Positions 48,110 to 59,684 of a stretch of 64,000 bases of DNA are shown here, piece by piece (within the stretch, counting starts at the first letter, position 1; each line of letters begins with the position of its first letter). The notes under the pieces were generated by a model. That model ran no database searches, was not told the origin of the DNA, and was given only the letters and a program-made list of their open reading frames with translations. Both the position numbers and the translations under genes were made by a program. Source of the DNA: Ophiocordyceps camponoti-saundersi (nom. inval.) (Eukaryota > Ascomycota > Sordariomycetes > Hypocreales > Ophiocordycipitaceae); assembly GCA_003339415.1 (NCBI GenBank), contig PDHQ01000094.1:1-64000 (forward strand), read 5' to 3'.

Positions 48110-49469
48110 ATGCCCTCGGACACGGAGAACGATACCGAAAAAGACGCCCCATCCTTCCCGGCGCAAACCCCGGATCCAGACGCCTCTCGTACAGAGCAAA
48201 AGACAAAAGACATACTCGAAGCATGTCGATGGAGAGACGTGGCAGCTCTCACTTCGCTTGCGGAGTCGAGGCGGGGTTTGCTTGATGATGAGCTTCGGAG
48301 GAGAGCTTGTACGCCGCCACCTATCACCACTTCGCAGTCGATTTCTCCATCCTTCTTCTCATGGCGGATGAGAGACTGACTGGCCTACTTCATGAGGATT
48401 TAGGGCCGATTCTTCTTGGACTACCGTCTTCGGATCGTCGTGGTGATGCTTGCGGTGGTGACTGGAAGGATTTGCCCTGTCACAGAGACGAGCATCAGAT
48501 TCAGCTTGACGTTGACCGCTCCTTTATCTACTACCCAAACGGTAAGGGCTTCGACGGAGGAGACTCGTTCCTTGACGTCAAAACCCCCCTCGCTGATATA
48601 TGTGGGCTGCAGATCAGTCACAAGCCGAGTTAGCCCAGCGAAAATCAGAGCTGTCGGCAGTGATAATCCAGGTGCTACGTCGACACCCTTACCTTTGCTA
48701 CTTTCAAGGCTTCCATGATATCTGCCAAGTGTTCATCCTCGTCCTGGGTCCGGACCAAAGGTCAGCCGAGGTGGTAGAAAGGCTTTCCGTCCTCCGCATA
48801 CGCGATTTCATGTTGCCGACACTCGGCCCTACGACGACGCAGCTACGACTGCTACCGGATATACTGGCAAGAGCAGATCCCGAGATGCGTCGCCACGTCG
48901 CGTTTATAGAACCATTTTACGCCCTCGCCGGCACACTGACCATGTACGCCCACAACATTGAAGATTACCACGATATAGCACGGCTATTCGACGTCTTCCT
49001 CGCCCGCGAACCCGTCTTTAGCATATACATATTCGCCCAGATTCTCATGGACCGTCGTCGCGAGATTCTTGAGATTGACGAGGCCGACATGCTACAGGTT
49101 ATCCTCGCCAAGGTGCCGGCCAAGATGGACCTCGATGACCTTATAAGTAAGACCGTCGCCCTCTTCGACCGCCATCCGCCCCACACCCTGTCATCGTGGT
49201 CGGCCATTTCGAGCGCCAGCGTCCTCAAGACGGTAAGGGACGTCGGTGCCCTCGTCGACCAGACGCTCGATCAAGGCCACGTCTATTTCGAGCAGCAGGT
49301 CAAGGAGGTGTGGTGGTCGGACTTGGCCGACGGCGCCAAGATGACCATCAGGAGATATCGTCGGCCAATTGCCGTCGTCGCCGTCGCCGTCGGCGTTGCC
49401 GCTGTTGCCGTCCTTTTGCGGCGCAAACAGAATTGGCTGCAGCGTATTCTGTCCTCGTTCCAAACATAG
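48110..49469 (+). CDS. TBC-domain Rab GTPase-activating protein (TBC1D20/GYP8-like)
   Basis: Stimulates GTP hydrolysis by Rab1/Ypt1-type GTPases at the ER-Golgi interface (family knowledge). Model: join(48110..48308, 48404..48541, 48613..49469), 397 aa. Intron 1 (gtacgc to atttag, 95 nt) rebuilds RRRAWPILLGLPSSD; intron 2 (gtaagg to ctgcag, 71 nt) rebuilds YYPNDQSQAELAQRK. The TBC catalytic motifs are LDVDRSFIYYPN (arginine finger) and CYFQGFHDICQV (glutamine finger). IEDYHDIARLFDVFLA and the C-terminal TM PIAVVAVAVGVAAVAVLLRR match TBC1D20/Gyp8 architecture. The TM near residues 366-385 suggests tail anchoring in the ER. The start at 48110 is the first in-frame ATG; upstream codons lack one. 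Confidence 0.87.
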
Positions 49470-49622
49470 ACAACGTGTACTGTTTCCAGAAGCTTGTGTC
49501 GAGACCATGACACCTTCTTATCGTCATAAACCCCCGTTTCAGCTGTATGTACAAGATAAGAGTTGTAAAAGCCAACAAGGCAGAGGAAAGAAAACATGTC
49601 TTTGACGATGGAAAGGAAGGTA

Positions 49623-51746
49623 TCATGATGCTTCCTCGTGTGCTGCCTTGAGCTGCTCGAAATGCTTCCGCTGTTCTGCCGCCATCCTCCCTTGGACGTC
49701 GCCAATGATGGTGAGGATGAGAGAAAAGTTGTTGTAAAGAAAACGGCGGCCCTTGCGCTTATCGGCTCCATACAACTGGCTTTGCCGCGTCAGAAACGTC
49801 TCGACGTCGGACCGCAACCGCTGCAGGCTGGCTACTACGGGCTCATCATCACCGGCTTCGGCGCTGAGGGCCAGGAAGCCGTCGAGGAGCTGACCGAAGC
49901 GCTGGGTGACGACGTGTGGCGCAGCTGTCGCTTTCGACTGATCGCCCACCCCGCTGCCGCCTGACCGCGACGGTCTGGTCGGCAGGGAGCTCGTCAACTG
50001 GCGTACAGACTCGCAGTGACGGTCCATGACCACCTGTAGTCGTGGCCAAAGGAGCATGTTGGTACCGTTGATGTAGCCGTCCACGGCGGGGACCTTGCGC
50101 CGTTGCAGCTCAAACGCAAACTGCTGGTTGAGGCGGATGCACACGAGAACACCGAGAGCATCAAAAGTTTCGCCGACGAGAGACTTCGATAGGGTCCGGC
50201 CGAGCTCAAACGTTGGCTCGAAGACGTAGTTGAAATTTTTGGAAACCTGCGACAGGGACAAGGCAGGGTAGAAGAAGGAGGCCAGAAAGCTGTACTCGGC
50301 CGTTGCGTTGTCGACTAGGGCGAGGTTGAAGTTGCGAAAGGGGACTTCGAGGTAGTGAGTTGACTGGTCCTCCTCGGCCAGGTACGAGGATAAAGCAGGC
50401 TGGTTCTTGGCATTCAACAGGTCTATTCGACGCCCCAAGTTAAAGGCATCGTGGGGGGGGCCTGCAACTCGCGACGTCGACAGCATAGCCGTCATTCGCG
50501 TCGTGTCCTCGTGACCCAGCGTGTTGTTCCTATCAAGCGCGTGCAGCTTGATCTTGGCCAAGGCTTTCTCGTAGCGACTGAATTGGTTGACGTAGTACCA
50601 TCGCATCGTATTCATGTACGCCAATGAGATCTCTTGCGCGAGCGTTGCGTGGTGCTTGTGGAGGAACGAGTAGAGGTCTTTGAATCGGAGGAAGCTTTGC
50701 TGTTGGATGATTTGGGCATCAACATGGGGAGATCGTAGCGCCTTGATCTGGGCGACGAGGAAATCGCGGATACGCTCAACGGCCTATGGGAAGGGTATCA
50801 GCGGGTCACGCGTTCAAGAGAAGGATTCGATTATTCGTCGGCGCAATACCCTGAGCTTCAGTTTCTCCAGAAGCGGGCCAAGCTCCTCAAAGGCTTTGTG
50901 TTGAGGCGAGCCAGGAGCCATCTTTTTGGCGTGCGCGGCAGTCCTTCTATCCAGTTCAGCCAGCGCCTTTACCCACAGATCATCGATGGGGCCGTCGGAT
51001 ATCTTTGAGACAATATCAGGCGAGACGCTAAGCTGCTCAACCAACGGACCCAGGGCCCTCTCCAACTTGTTTCGATTTTCTAACCGGCGATTTAAGGCCG
51101 CGGAACGAGATTGCAGCGTCTCAATGTCGGCGGAAACGGCGGCGAGATCGTTGCGGAAGCTGGCTAGGTTTGTCTCGACCGAAGTCAGGATATCGTCGCA
51201 AGTGAAGATGGAGCTATGCAGGCCCTCGAACTTGAGTTTGTCGGATTCGCCTGTCCGTTGGTGTTAGACTGTGACGGTGTTGAGGGATCGAGGGCTCGGA
51301 GCTGACGTGCATTCGTCTGTAGCCAGCGGACGTCGCTCATCAGATTCAGCAACAAGAGCCTTGAGGGAGAGTCCGCCGAAGTCCGGTTCGAAATCGACAT
51401 CTTGCTCGGTCAAGAGGATGGCCGGACCATCGTCTGAAGCTGCGCCAAGCAGCTTCTCCAAGGCGTAGAGCGGGTTGGGTCCGTCGGCAGTAGCGTCGCT
51501 AACAGAGGAGATTTGGCGCAAGCCAGAGCCATTTGGCCTCTTTGAGGATGAGAGAAGAGAAGCGGATGACTCGTTTGACACGAGAGACAGCGAAGAGCTT
51601 CTGGGCGAGTGACCGGCGCGTTGCGATGTTACGTAGGGGCTGAGCGTGTGGGATGTTCTCCGGGGCAGGGGCGAGTAGGATCTGCTGGCAGGGGTTGAGG
51701 AGCCGGAGGCGGAGTTTGGGGCGCCTGCCAGACGATCGAGCCACAT
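49623..51746 (-). CDS. VPS52: GARP/EARP complex subunit VPS52
   Basis: Tethers endosome-derived vesicles to the trans-Golgi as part of GARP (with Vps51, Vps53, Vps54). Model: join(51746..51332, 51250..50850, 50783..49623) on the minus strand, 658 aa. Starts MWLDRLAGAPNSASG, typical of fungal homologues. The middle is coiled coil (FEGLHSSIFTCDDILTSVET, then LAAVSADIETLQSRSAAL). The C-terminal half contains AVERIRDFLVAQIKALRSP, IQQQSFLRFKDLYSFLHKHH, AYMNTMRWYYVNQFSRYEKA and FEVPF-type blocks as in Vps52. Intron 2 (gtattg to cccatag, 66 nt) is secure. Intron 1 is less so: only the donor gtccgc with acceptor gacag (81 nt) keeps frame; the nearby gtcagc donor would not. It ends 153 bases from the convergent TBC gene. 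Confidence 0.87.
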
Positions 51747-52437
51747 GGCAGGGTGTGAAGTGGGGAGGAGGAAACAGAAACGAAGCCGATGGACAGGATG
51801 GAGAGGATGATGATGATGATGATGATGATGATGGTTGTTCTGACGAGGTGCGAATGGACACAATATTACGAATACGAACTACAGGGGTGTCTGTAGTGTG
51901 CCTAGTACAGAGGTACCTACCTAGGCACCTAGCATCAGAGCCTCAGAGCCTCAGAGCCTGCAACAGGGCAACCTCGGTGCCATAGCCTCTGTAGCCACGC
52001 TGTAGCCACGCTGTAGCCACATCACACAGCAGGCCCGCTGTCCCCCTCTAACCCTCTAACCCCCACACTGAACGGCCCAATCACACAGCGCATAGAGGCC
52101 GCTGGAGGAGGGGCAAAAAAAAACCGAGGGCAGAAAAAATCCCCTCCTCCTAATCAATTCCCCCCCCTCCTCCCCCCCCCCCCCCCAAAAAAAAGAGAAG
52201 TCATCCTTCTACCAACCCTCTCTATCTTCTCATCCCATCTCTCCCTCTCCTCTCTCTCTCCCCTCTCTCTCTCACACTCTCTCTTCCGCCAACCAGAGTT
52301 CTCTCTGCCGCTTCCTCTATACCGCCACTTGTCGGTGCCGTGCATCTTCGCCGCCATCCTCCCTCTCTGTCTCTCTCTCTCTCTCTTCTCTTTTCCCCGT
52401 TAAAAAAACAAGGAAAGGAATCACAACTATATCCATC
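51747..52437. promoter_or_regulatory. Divergent region VPS52 / eIF5A with CT-rich eIF5A leader
   Basis: About 690 bases. It includes a TACCTAGGCACCTAG cluster near 51909-51930, a CAGAGCCT triple repeat near 51937-51960, a GTAGCCACGCT triple repeat near 51989-52020, and long C and A runs near 52160-52195. A strongly pyrimidine-rich tract (CTCT runs) spans about 52200-52390, just upstream of the eIF5A ATG. Such tracts mark promoters and leaders of highly expressed fungal genes. Confidence 0.6.
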
Positions 52438-53170
52438 ATGGCTGAGGAGGTGAGTTCTCTTGTCATCCCGCATTGGTCTTGTGCCTTCCACGCGCCCGCG
52501 CCCCACGACCCCGACAGACCGACGAAGAGACCGCCGCCTCAAAAGTCGAGAGTCAATATAGTCAGATAGTTGACTCCCAGCTTAGCACGATGTCACCTTC
52601 GAGTCCGCCGACGCCGGCGCGTCCCTCACCTTTCCTATGCAGTGCTCTGCGCTGCGCAAGAACGGTTTTGTCGTTATCAAGGGACGCCCCTGCAAGATTG
52701 TCGACATGTCCACCTCCAAGACGGGCAAGCACGGCCACGCCAAGGTTCATCTCGTTGCATTGGACATCTTCACCGGCAAGAAGTACGAGGACCTCAGTCC
52801 CTCTACCCACAACATGGAAGTGCCCAATGTCAGCCGCCGCGAGTACCAACTTGTGAGTCTGCAAACGCCTTCTTGTGGTCTTTTTTCTTATGTGACTCTA
52901 GCTGGACATCTCCGACGATGGCTTCCTCTCTCTCATGAACGACGATGGCTCCCCCAAGGACGATGTTCACGTTCCCGAGGGCGAACTGGGCGAGCGCATC
53001 ACCAAGGGCTTTAAGGTGGAGGAGAAGGATCTCAGTAAGCTTCCTCCGCACACTCTTCCCACATCGATCACAAGTTCCTCGGGTCTGACGATGGCTCTAA
53101 AGCGATTGTTGTTCTCACCTCTATGGGCGAAGAGGCTGCTATCGAATGTAAGGAGGCTTCCCGCCAGTGA
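52438..53170 (+). CDS. Translation factor eIF5A
   Basis: Hypusine-containing factor that helps ribosomes through stalling sequences and termination. Model: join(52438..52449, 52586..52852, 52902..53034, 53103..53170), 159 aa. Exon 1 encodes only MAEE; intron 1 (gtgagt to gcttag, 136 nt) leads to [20 protein letters not shown]. The hypusination loop [12 protein letters not shown] is intact (modified Lys is expected in KTGKHG). Exon 3 starts [15 protein letters not shown] and exon 4 gives [19 protein letters not shown]. Introns 2 and 3 are 49 and 68 nt. Length and sequence match eukaryotic eIF5A end to end. A tempting extra exon inside intron 1 (TDEETAASK) is not needed and is absent from the family. 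Confidence 0.95.
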
Positions 53171-54225
53171 GATGGCCCGGCTCGAGCTCCGCGCACGGCG
53201 TGCCCTTGCCAGCCTCAAGGTGAATTATTTTGGCGAGTCTCGGCAATTCGGATGTCACTTGGGGCGACGAGTACATGAAAATCGTTGGACGGACAGGATC
53301 TGGAAGTGCGCGGGCGGGCACGTATTGGCTGGTCGCGGCATTGGGCACTTGCAAACACCCCCATACGTGAGCGTTGAATTGTGTCTCTACCTCTTTGTCT
53401 CGCGGAAAAGAAGGGGGGGTGGCGACGAGTTGATTGATTAGGTCCAGGCCAATACAGAAAGAGAGCTGGCTGTGCGGACCTCGTTCTCGTGACCCACGTT
53501 GTCAATGTTTATGCATGACGTGACGTGACTTGTGCTTTATTGATTGGCTTTGTCACTTGAGGGTTGATTTACCAGGCTCGTGTGCTCCTCGCCTCCTAAC
53601 CCACTACAGATAGAACCACCATACTTAAACTACTACCTACCTACTACCTACCTAGGTAGTATTTACCGTGTAGGTGAGGAAACCAAACATTCAGACCATC
53701 CGCAAGTACTGGACTTGTCGTATCTTGCCTGATGGTTAGGATACAGGTTACTGGAGAAGTCAGTCATGGACTCTACCATGTCATACAGGCTACTAAGGTA
53801 GGAAACAAGGGGCGGCGCCATACATACCTACTAACCTACCTACATATGTATGTACCTGCCTTTACACCCCAACTTGCCGTACCCACATCTATATCAAAAG
53901 CCTCCGAGAAGGCCTTCTCTGTAGCTCTGTGGGTATAGCGATAAAGGTGGTAGTGATGTTATAATCTGTAGACTACGCCACAGCTCCCTACCAGGTACCT
54001 AGGTAGGTAGGTAGGTGTAGGTACAGGCAGCTTCCGTGCTGTGTGCCATGAGCTCACGTGATATTATCTGCCTTTATCTCCTTGGTGGTACCTGACAACG
54101 GAGAGAAGCAACTGTCTCTACAATCCACCGTCCCGACCAAACTTCGCAACGCTCACCTCGTCGTCCGCCCGCCAAGCAGCACAAGAGAGGCATGTCGAGG
54201 CCCGCATTCTCCAAGGCGATCCGCA
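53171..54225. other. Intergenic region eIF5A / RRN7
   Basis: About 1.05 kb with no supported gene. Palindromic TACC/GGTA clusters occur near 53633-53662 and 53994-54024, and a TACA/TATG run near 53821-53852. A CACGTGAT element lies near 54055-54062, ~165 bases before the RRN7 ATG. Confidence 0.55.
53994..54024. repeat. TACCTAGGTA-type palindromic cluster
   Basis: GGTACCTAGGTAGGTAGGTA-type run in the promoter-proximal region of RRN7, about 200 bases before its ATG. Confidence 0.8.
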
Positions 54226-56170
54226 ATGGAAAATCTGCAGGATTATCAGCGGATGCCCCGCGGACAGCGATGCCCCGAATGCCGTAGCCGCGAATGGTGC
54301 TGGAAGGAAGGGCAGCGATACTGCGACCGCGGCCATTACATCCAGGTGACGACGCTCAGACCAGGCTACATCCGCGGCATCCTCGGCTGACGCAGTCTCT
54401 TACTTAGGGATTCTCTCAATATGATCTCCATGAGGAGGACGCCGACGGTTACATGGAGAGAACGTCTTCCAAGGAGAAAAGGGTTCAGGGGCAGCTGAAA
54501 GGCCTGCAGGGAAAGCTACTCTACCTCGAGGCTTTACAGCTACTTCTTCGAAGTCAGGTTCTATGGCTCGTGAACAACAAGGGCTACCGCGACGAGCTCG
54601 AGTCGGTCGTTCGTGATCTATGGGATCTGCGCATTCGCGGCTCCAGTCTTTTCATCGCAGAGGATGACGTCTCCTCTGAGAAAGATAACGACGTCTCCCT
54701 CGAGGAAGAGAATGACGTCTCCTCTCGGGATGCCCATGACGGTCACGTCATTTTTTCCTCTCAATCCCAGCCTGAAGACGACCGCCAGGCCGGCTGGATG
54801 CAACGAACGAGGGCCCAGCGCTGGGATCCCGATCTTGGGTCAAGCTGGCCTATACCGAGACTCTGCGATACCATCGCGCTGTGTTATCTTGGCCTGCAGC
54901 TTTTAAAAATACCGATGCGGCAGGCTCAACTCCTGGGCTGGATCAACAATGGCGATATGCCATACAAGACAGCGGTGAGCTCTTACAGACACATTCGATA
55001 GCGATTCGGAACTAAGTCTTGGGAGTTTCGGGACTTCCCACAAGAAATGCGAGAACAAATGCCAAAGGAATACGCCTGGGCTTTCCAGCGCCCGCTCCGC
55101 GTCAGCCTGACGGCAGTGAAGCTGAACAGGAGTATCATAAACCTGGCGCTGTCATACCATCTGAATTACGCCATGACCTTACCCGAGCTGCGTTGGGTTC
55201 CGCTACTTGTCCAATACGCAAAGTTACTCGCATTGCCAGGTATGCCGACGCGTATGCCAAGCCCACGTTTTTCCCGTTGCTGATCCGTAGACAGTTGAGT
55301 CCGTCATAATGACCAAGAGATTGGCGCGTTTGCTCCATTCCCGCTTTCACTTCCCGACCCAGAGCAGCAGGAGCAGCAGGATTATGCTTCTCGATCATCC
55401 CGAGATCCGTCTCGTCGTCCTTCTCATCATCGCGACTAAGCTCTGCTTCCCCTTTTCCAACAACCATTCATCGATCAAATCATACCTACCCCGCTTCAAT
55501 TGGGAGGCATGGATGCGTGGGATGTCGCGGTCGCTTCAGACAAGAGGTGTCCCGGAAGAAAGATCATCATTTGGACCAGTCACGCCTAAGCAGGTGGCGC
55601 ATCCGAATGAGACGCTTGAGAAATATTCCGCCGACCTCTCTGCCAGATGGGTTGGCGACGAGAGTGAGTGGCCAAATCATGCTTAAATGCGTCCGCGCAT
55701 CGAATGCTAACAAGATAAAGTTGAGAACCACCCATCCGCCGGATTACCCGCAAGCGAAGACAGGTCACGATCTGCGGTCCCTGTTGAGGAGAACCGGGCA
55801 CACGTCGAAGCTGGTCAATCTTTCAACCAGACCTTAGAGCTACCTTGGGAAGGAGACGAGGATGTGCTCAAGCTCTTCAGCCAAACCCTGGAGCCGCCTC
55901 CGGAACTGACGGAAACGTCGACGCAATATTTGACGTATCGCAGCGTTGAACGTCTATCGGAGGTGGCAGCCGCGTTTTACACCGCAGCAGGTGCGTCAAA
56001 GACACTTTACATTCACACATTCAACCTCAGACCACTGACGAGTCGCTTTTGTATGTATAGCTGATGCCGTGGGGATACCGCTCAAGCTTCTGGTGCGAGC
56101 CGTCTACTCTCAGGAACGCAAGTTGTGGTCGTGGCAAAAGGCCATGGGTGACAGAGCAGGGATGGACTAG
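54226..56170 (+). CDS. RRN7: RNA polymerase I initiation factor RRN7 (TAF1B/TFIIB-like)
   Basis: Core-factor subunit that recruits Pol I to rDNA promoters in the nucleolus. Model: join(54226..54345, 54408..54974, 55017..55239, 55295..55663, 55715..55990, 56061..56170), 554 aa. The N-terminal zinc ribbon is RCPECRSREWCWKEGQRYC with a following CDRGH. Next comes GKLLYLEALQLLLRSQVLWL, an acidic variable insert (~residues 105-150), and a cyclin-fold-like region. IRLVVLLIIATKLCFPF matches the conserved Rrn7 core. Introns are 62, 42, 55, 51 and 70 nt. The 42-nt intron (gtgagc to actaag) is very short, and several acceptors were set by frame. The final exon ends QKAMGDRAGMD. Overall assignment is solid; individual junctions are moderate. 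Confidence 0.82.
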
Positions 56171-56685
56171 TAGAGCATACCTACCAGGCTACCAGGGACG
56201 GACACTAGAGAAGCATGTGTGTATGTACATGCATATTTCGCGATGCTCCCAAAAACGGCGTTGCACGATGAATGAACATACATACATACCTACATACCTA
56301 AGCACAGGATCCCGTGCGCTCTCTCCTGGGTAAACTGGCAAGTAGAGGTACAGATTTTTCCTTTTTTTAATCTCATGGGCACAGCCATGGATTAACATGA
56401 GATGATGGTACATTGTACACGTATCTCTGTAAGATTTGCGAAGGATCTCGACCGAAAGCGCAGATGAAGCCTGCTATTGCTGCTAGAAACTCGCATTTCT
56501 GGGAGCCGAGGCGATGGAGAGCAATTCGTAACTCTTACTAAGCCTAGCACGTGATCCGACGCCCGAGGGTAGGGCTTCAACGCCCCCTTTCGACGAAGCC
56601 CCACTGTAAAGCCGCAAAAGGCTGCCTCTCCCCATCGCCAGTAACCAAATCCTGCACAACGTCAGCGTGACAAAACCCAGGCACA
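56171..56685. promoter_or_regulatory. Promoter and leader of ubiquitin-L40
   Basis: 515 bases between RRN7 and the first base of the ubiquitin-L40 start codon. A short TACA run lies near 56277-56300. The 5' UTR exon of the ubiquitin gene must end at 56686. Confidence 0.5.
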
Positions 56686-57355
<670 letters not shown>

Positions 57356-57837
57356 ACTATTTGCATTGACATTGGCGCGAGGGGAAGGTTCAGCTGGCTT
57401 CGTGTATTGAGGAACATCTGTCGATGATTGTGGACTGCCGAGAGAGCGAGACAACCCATATCAATAGATGAATTTAGACCTCGGTTGTCGGCAGCGTTTG
57501 GGTGTTGAAGCTATCGTGCGATGACCCCGGGAATAATGCAAGTCGTGGATAATTGGCACGATGATGTGTTCAGCGTCCGCCACTACCACCACCACCGCCA
57601 CCGCCATGTTGTACATATACTCGCATAACGCCGTGCATGCAATCTCACTCGTCCTACGGCTGAGGCAGCGTTGCTCAGCGAACCATGCAACAGATGCAAT
57701 TCATTCAGAGCGCATGCTGTGCCACAGTCAGCCGGCTTCTCTCCTCTCGACCAACGCGTCCTCTGTACACGTAAAAGCCGACTTGGGAGTCAGAATGCCT
57801 TGAGACAGTCATCGCTGGTCTTTACAAGTTCAGTGTG
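57356..57837. other. Intergenic region
   Basis: 482 bases with a CAC/CCA triplet run near 57580-57606. No gene seen; holds the L40 3' UTR and the promoter of the next gene. Confidence 0.5.
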
Positions 57838-58935
57838 ATGAGTGCGTTACCGCCCCCGTTCTCGAGGGACGTCTCGCCCGTAGTGAGCGGAGGATGGCGA
57901 GAAGCGGAAGGGCAAGAAGCGGAGGCGCGACAGGAATCAATCCGCCGCCTCAGTTCGGACTTGACCAAACGAAACGGCTTCATTTCATCGGAGGCACGGA
58001 ACAGGCCGTACGACGACTTGACGCCGACTCTTTACCTCGAAGGTGGCAGGAAGGGAGCTACACTTCAGACCGTCTCATCCGCGGCGCAGTATCTGCAACT
58101 CTCTTTTGACCTCGGACGCCTTCATGCCATACAGAAATGGCTTTGGCTGGCTGGTCTTCCCCTGGAGGCTCGTTCGCTTCACAGGCAGAAGATAATGGGT
58201 CGCGAGATCGTCATCACCGAGCAGTCGGATCTGCATCTCACGTGGCGGGAGTCCACCTTGTACCTCAAACCTCTCTGGAAACCGCTGCTCGACTTTGACT
58301 TTTGGGAAGAGGCCATCTGCGGTAGTGACGAATCCGTCCGTCTCAGTGCCACTGGCCTGCTTCTTTCATACGTCTGGCTTATATGCTCCAAAGCCGATCT
58401 GCACATTGCAAAGCAACACAAGCTGGTACCGAAGAAGCTGAAATGGAAAGTCTGGGCCGCCTTGTCTCGCGACTTTCTTTCGAACCGTCGACATCGTCAT
58501 CCATCCTCCCGAGTGGCCGGCCGGTATGAGTACGGCGAACTGCGCCTCCATCGGCTCAACCTCATCTACCGCTTTGCTCCCGGTATGTTCCCCAACTATC
58601 TCTTCCGCGGCTATCTCTACGGCTACAACCGCTTCAGCCAGTTCTTTGGCCGCAACTTCGCCTGGGCTGCTGGTGCCGTCTTGTATGCCAGTGTCGGCCT
58701 GGCTGCGATGCAAGTTGCCCTCGGCGTCAATGCCATCAAGGACCATCCGAGTTTTCAGGGGGCCGCCTATGGCTTCTCTGTCTTGACCATGGCCACCATG
58801 GTTTTCTTTTCGGTTGCCGCGCTGGGTTATCTTGCTGTCGTCTTCACTTTGAATCTCGTTTATACGAGAAACAGAGTCAAGATTCATGAGAGGTCGAAGA
58901 GTCAGGAAGGCCGGACGCCGGAAGCGACATATTGA
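57838..58935 (+). CDS. Conserved fungal membrane protein, DUF6601-like
   Basis: 365 aa, one exon. No enzymatic motif is recognised. The N-terminal half has conserved-looking blocks (LDLG-like LSFDLGRLHAIQKWLWLAG, PLEARSLHRQKIMGREIVI, TLYLKPLWKPLLDFDFWEE) and an RLHRLNLIYRF segment. Two TM helices lie near 273-297 (FAWAAGAVLYASVGLAAMQV) and 311-342 (GFSVLTMATMVFFSVAALGY), with a short basic tail. This layout resembles the uncharacterised DUF6601 family of Pezizomycotina; the family name is from memory and not checked. The ATG at 57838 directly follows an in-frame GTG; no better start exists. Confidence 0.75.
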   Translation: MSALPPPFSRDVSPVVSGGWREAEGQEAEARQESIRRLSSDLTKRNGFISSEARNRPYDDLTPTLYLEGGRKGATLQTVSSAAQYLQLSFDLGRLHAIQKWLWLAGLPLEARSLHRQKIMGREIVITEQSDLHLTWRESTLYLKPLWKPLLDFDFWEEAICGSDESVRLSATGLLLSYVWLICSKADLHIAKQHKLVPKKLKWKVWAALSRDFLSNRRHRHPSSRVAGRYEYGELRLHRLNLIYRFAPGMFPNYLFRGYLYGYNRFSQFFGRNFAWAAGAVLYASVGLAAMQVALGVNAIKDHPSFQGAAYGFSVLTMATMVFFSVAALGYLAVVFTLNLVYTRNRVKIHERSKSQEGRTPEATY

Positions 58936-59168
58936 AGTGTCGTGGAAGGTCCTCGAACATCGATTGAAGCAGTCGTCTTGAAGTATGCTCGCCGTCCCGC
59001 ACTGCGCCCCCTTCTGCTGAAGTTTTCGCTGCGTCAAGTCCTTGTCGTAGTAGGTAGTCCGACTTTGTGGAATTGAAGTCGGTTGGCACCTTAACTGGGT
59101 AGGTAGGAGCTAGGTAGGAGGTCGAGGCGTCAGGAAGATGAGATCAAATGCACACTTGTGGTAGGCGA

Positions 59169-59684
59169 TCAGTCATTCCAGATAGCAGCCTTGGCTTTTT
59201 CGGCCTCTTCCTGTAGCCTCTGTTCCTCCGCCTTTTGCTCATCCCGACGTTTCCTCGCTTGCTCTCGGATCGACTTTTGGTAGGCGATTTGCTCAGCCGT
59301 CGGCTTCGGCATCCTGAGGCCTAGGCCGGCGGTGATCATTCGCCTGGCCACGGCGTCCGTCTTCTCTGGTCTCCTAGCATCCACGTCCGGGGAGCGATCA
59401 AATGTCGGCCCTGTGTGCACGTTTGGCGACGAAACTGGCGGCGATGATGGTGATTTGGAAGTCTTTGTAGCTGTGGGCGCCGGTTGCTGAGCATCATCGA
59501 CAGATGAGGAAGACTCGTAGTCATCCTCCCATGAATCTACGATCTCTGTCTTTTTTTTCGTCTGCTTCTTATTCTTCTTCTCCTTCTCCTCGGCTTCCGA
59601 CTGCTTCGTGTCCTTGTCAATGGCATCTTGCAGACTCAAGCTCAACATGGCAGACTTGAGCTGGTCTTTATCAGCGGATGCCAT
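59169..59684 (-). CDS. Small conserved charged protein, unknown function
   Basis: 171 aa, one exon, starting MASADKDQLKSAMLSLS. A Lys/Glu-rich segment (residues ~27-47) leads to an acidic WEDDYESSSS motif, then a Ser/Pro/Thr linker. The C-terminal third is the conserved-looking part: RRPEKTDAVARRMITAGLGL, then PTAEQIAYQKSIREQARKRR and a Glu-rich helix ending KAAIWND. It looks like a widespread small fungal protein, but I cannot name a function. No signal peptide or TM. It is divergent from the Lon protease gene with about 470 bases between starts. Confidence 0.72.
   Translation of the reverse strand: MASADKDQLKSAMLSLSLQDAIDKDTKQSEAEEKEKKNKKQTKKKTEIVDSWEDDYESSSSVDDAQQPAPTATKTSKSPSSPPVSSPNVHTGPTFDRSPDVDARRPEKTDAVARRMITAGLGLRMPKPTAEQIAYQKSIREQARKRRDEQKAEEQRLQEEAEKAKAAIWND

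Noticed and set aside
52497..52550. Extra coding exon (TDEETAASK) inside eIF5A intron 1
   Set aside because: It would leave an intron of only ~41 nt, and eIF5A homologues go directly from MAEE-type starts to the [11 protein letters not shown] block.
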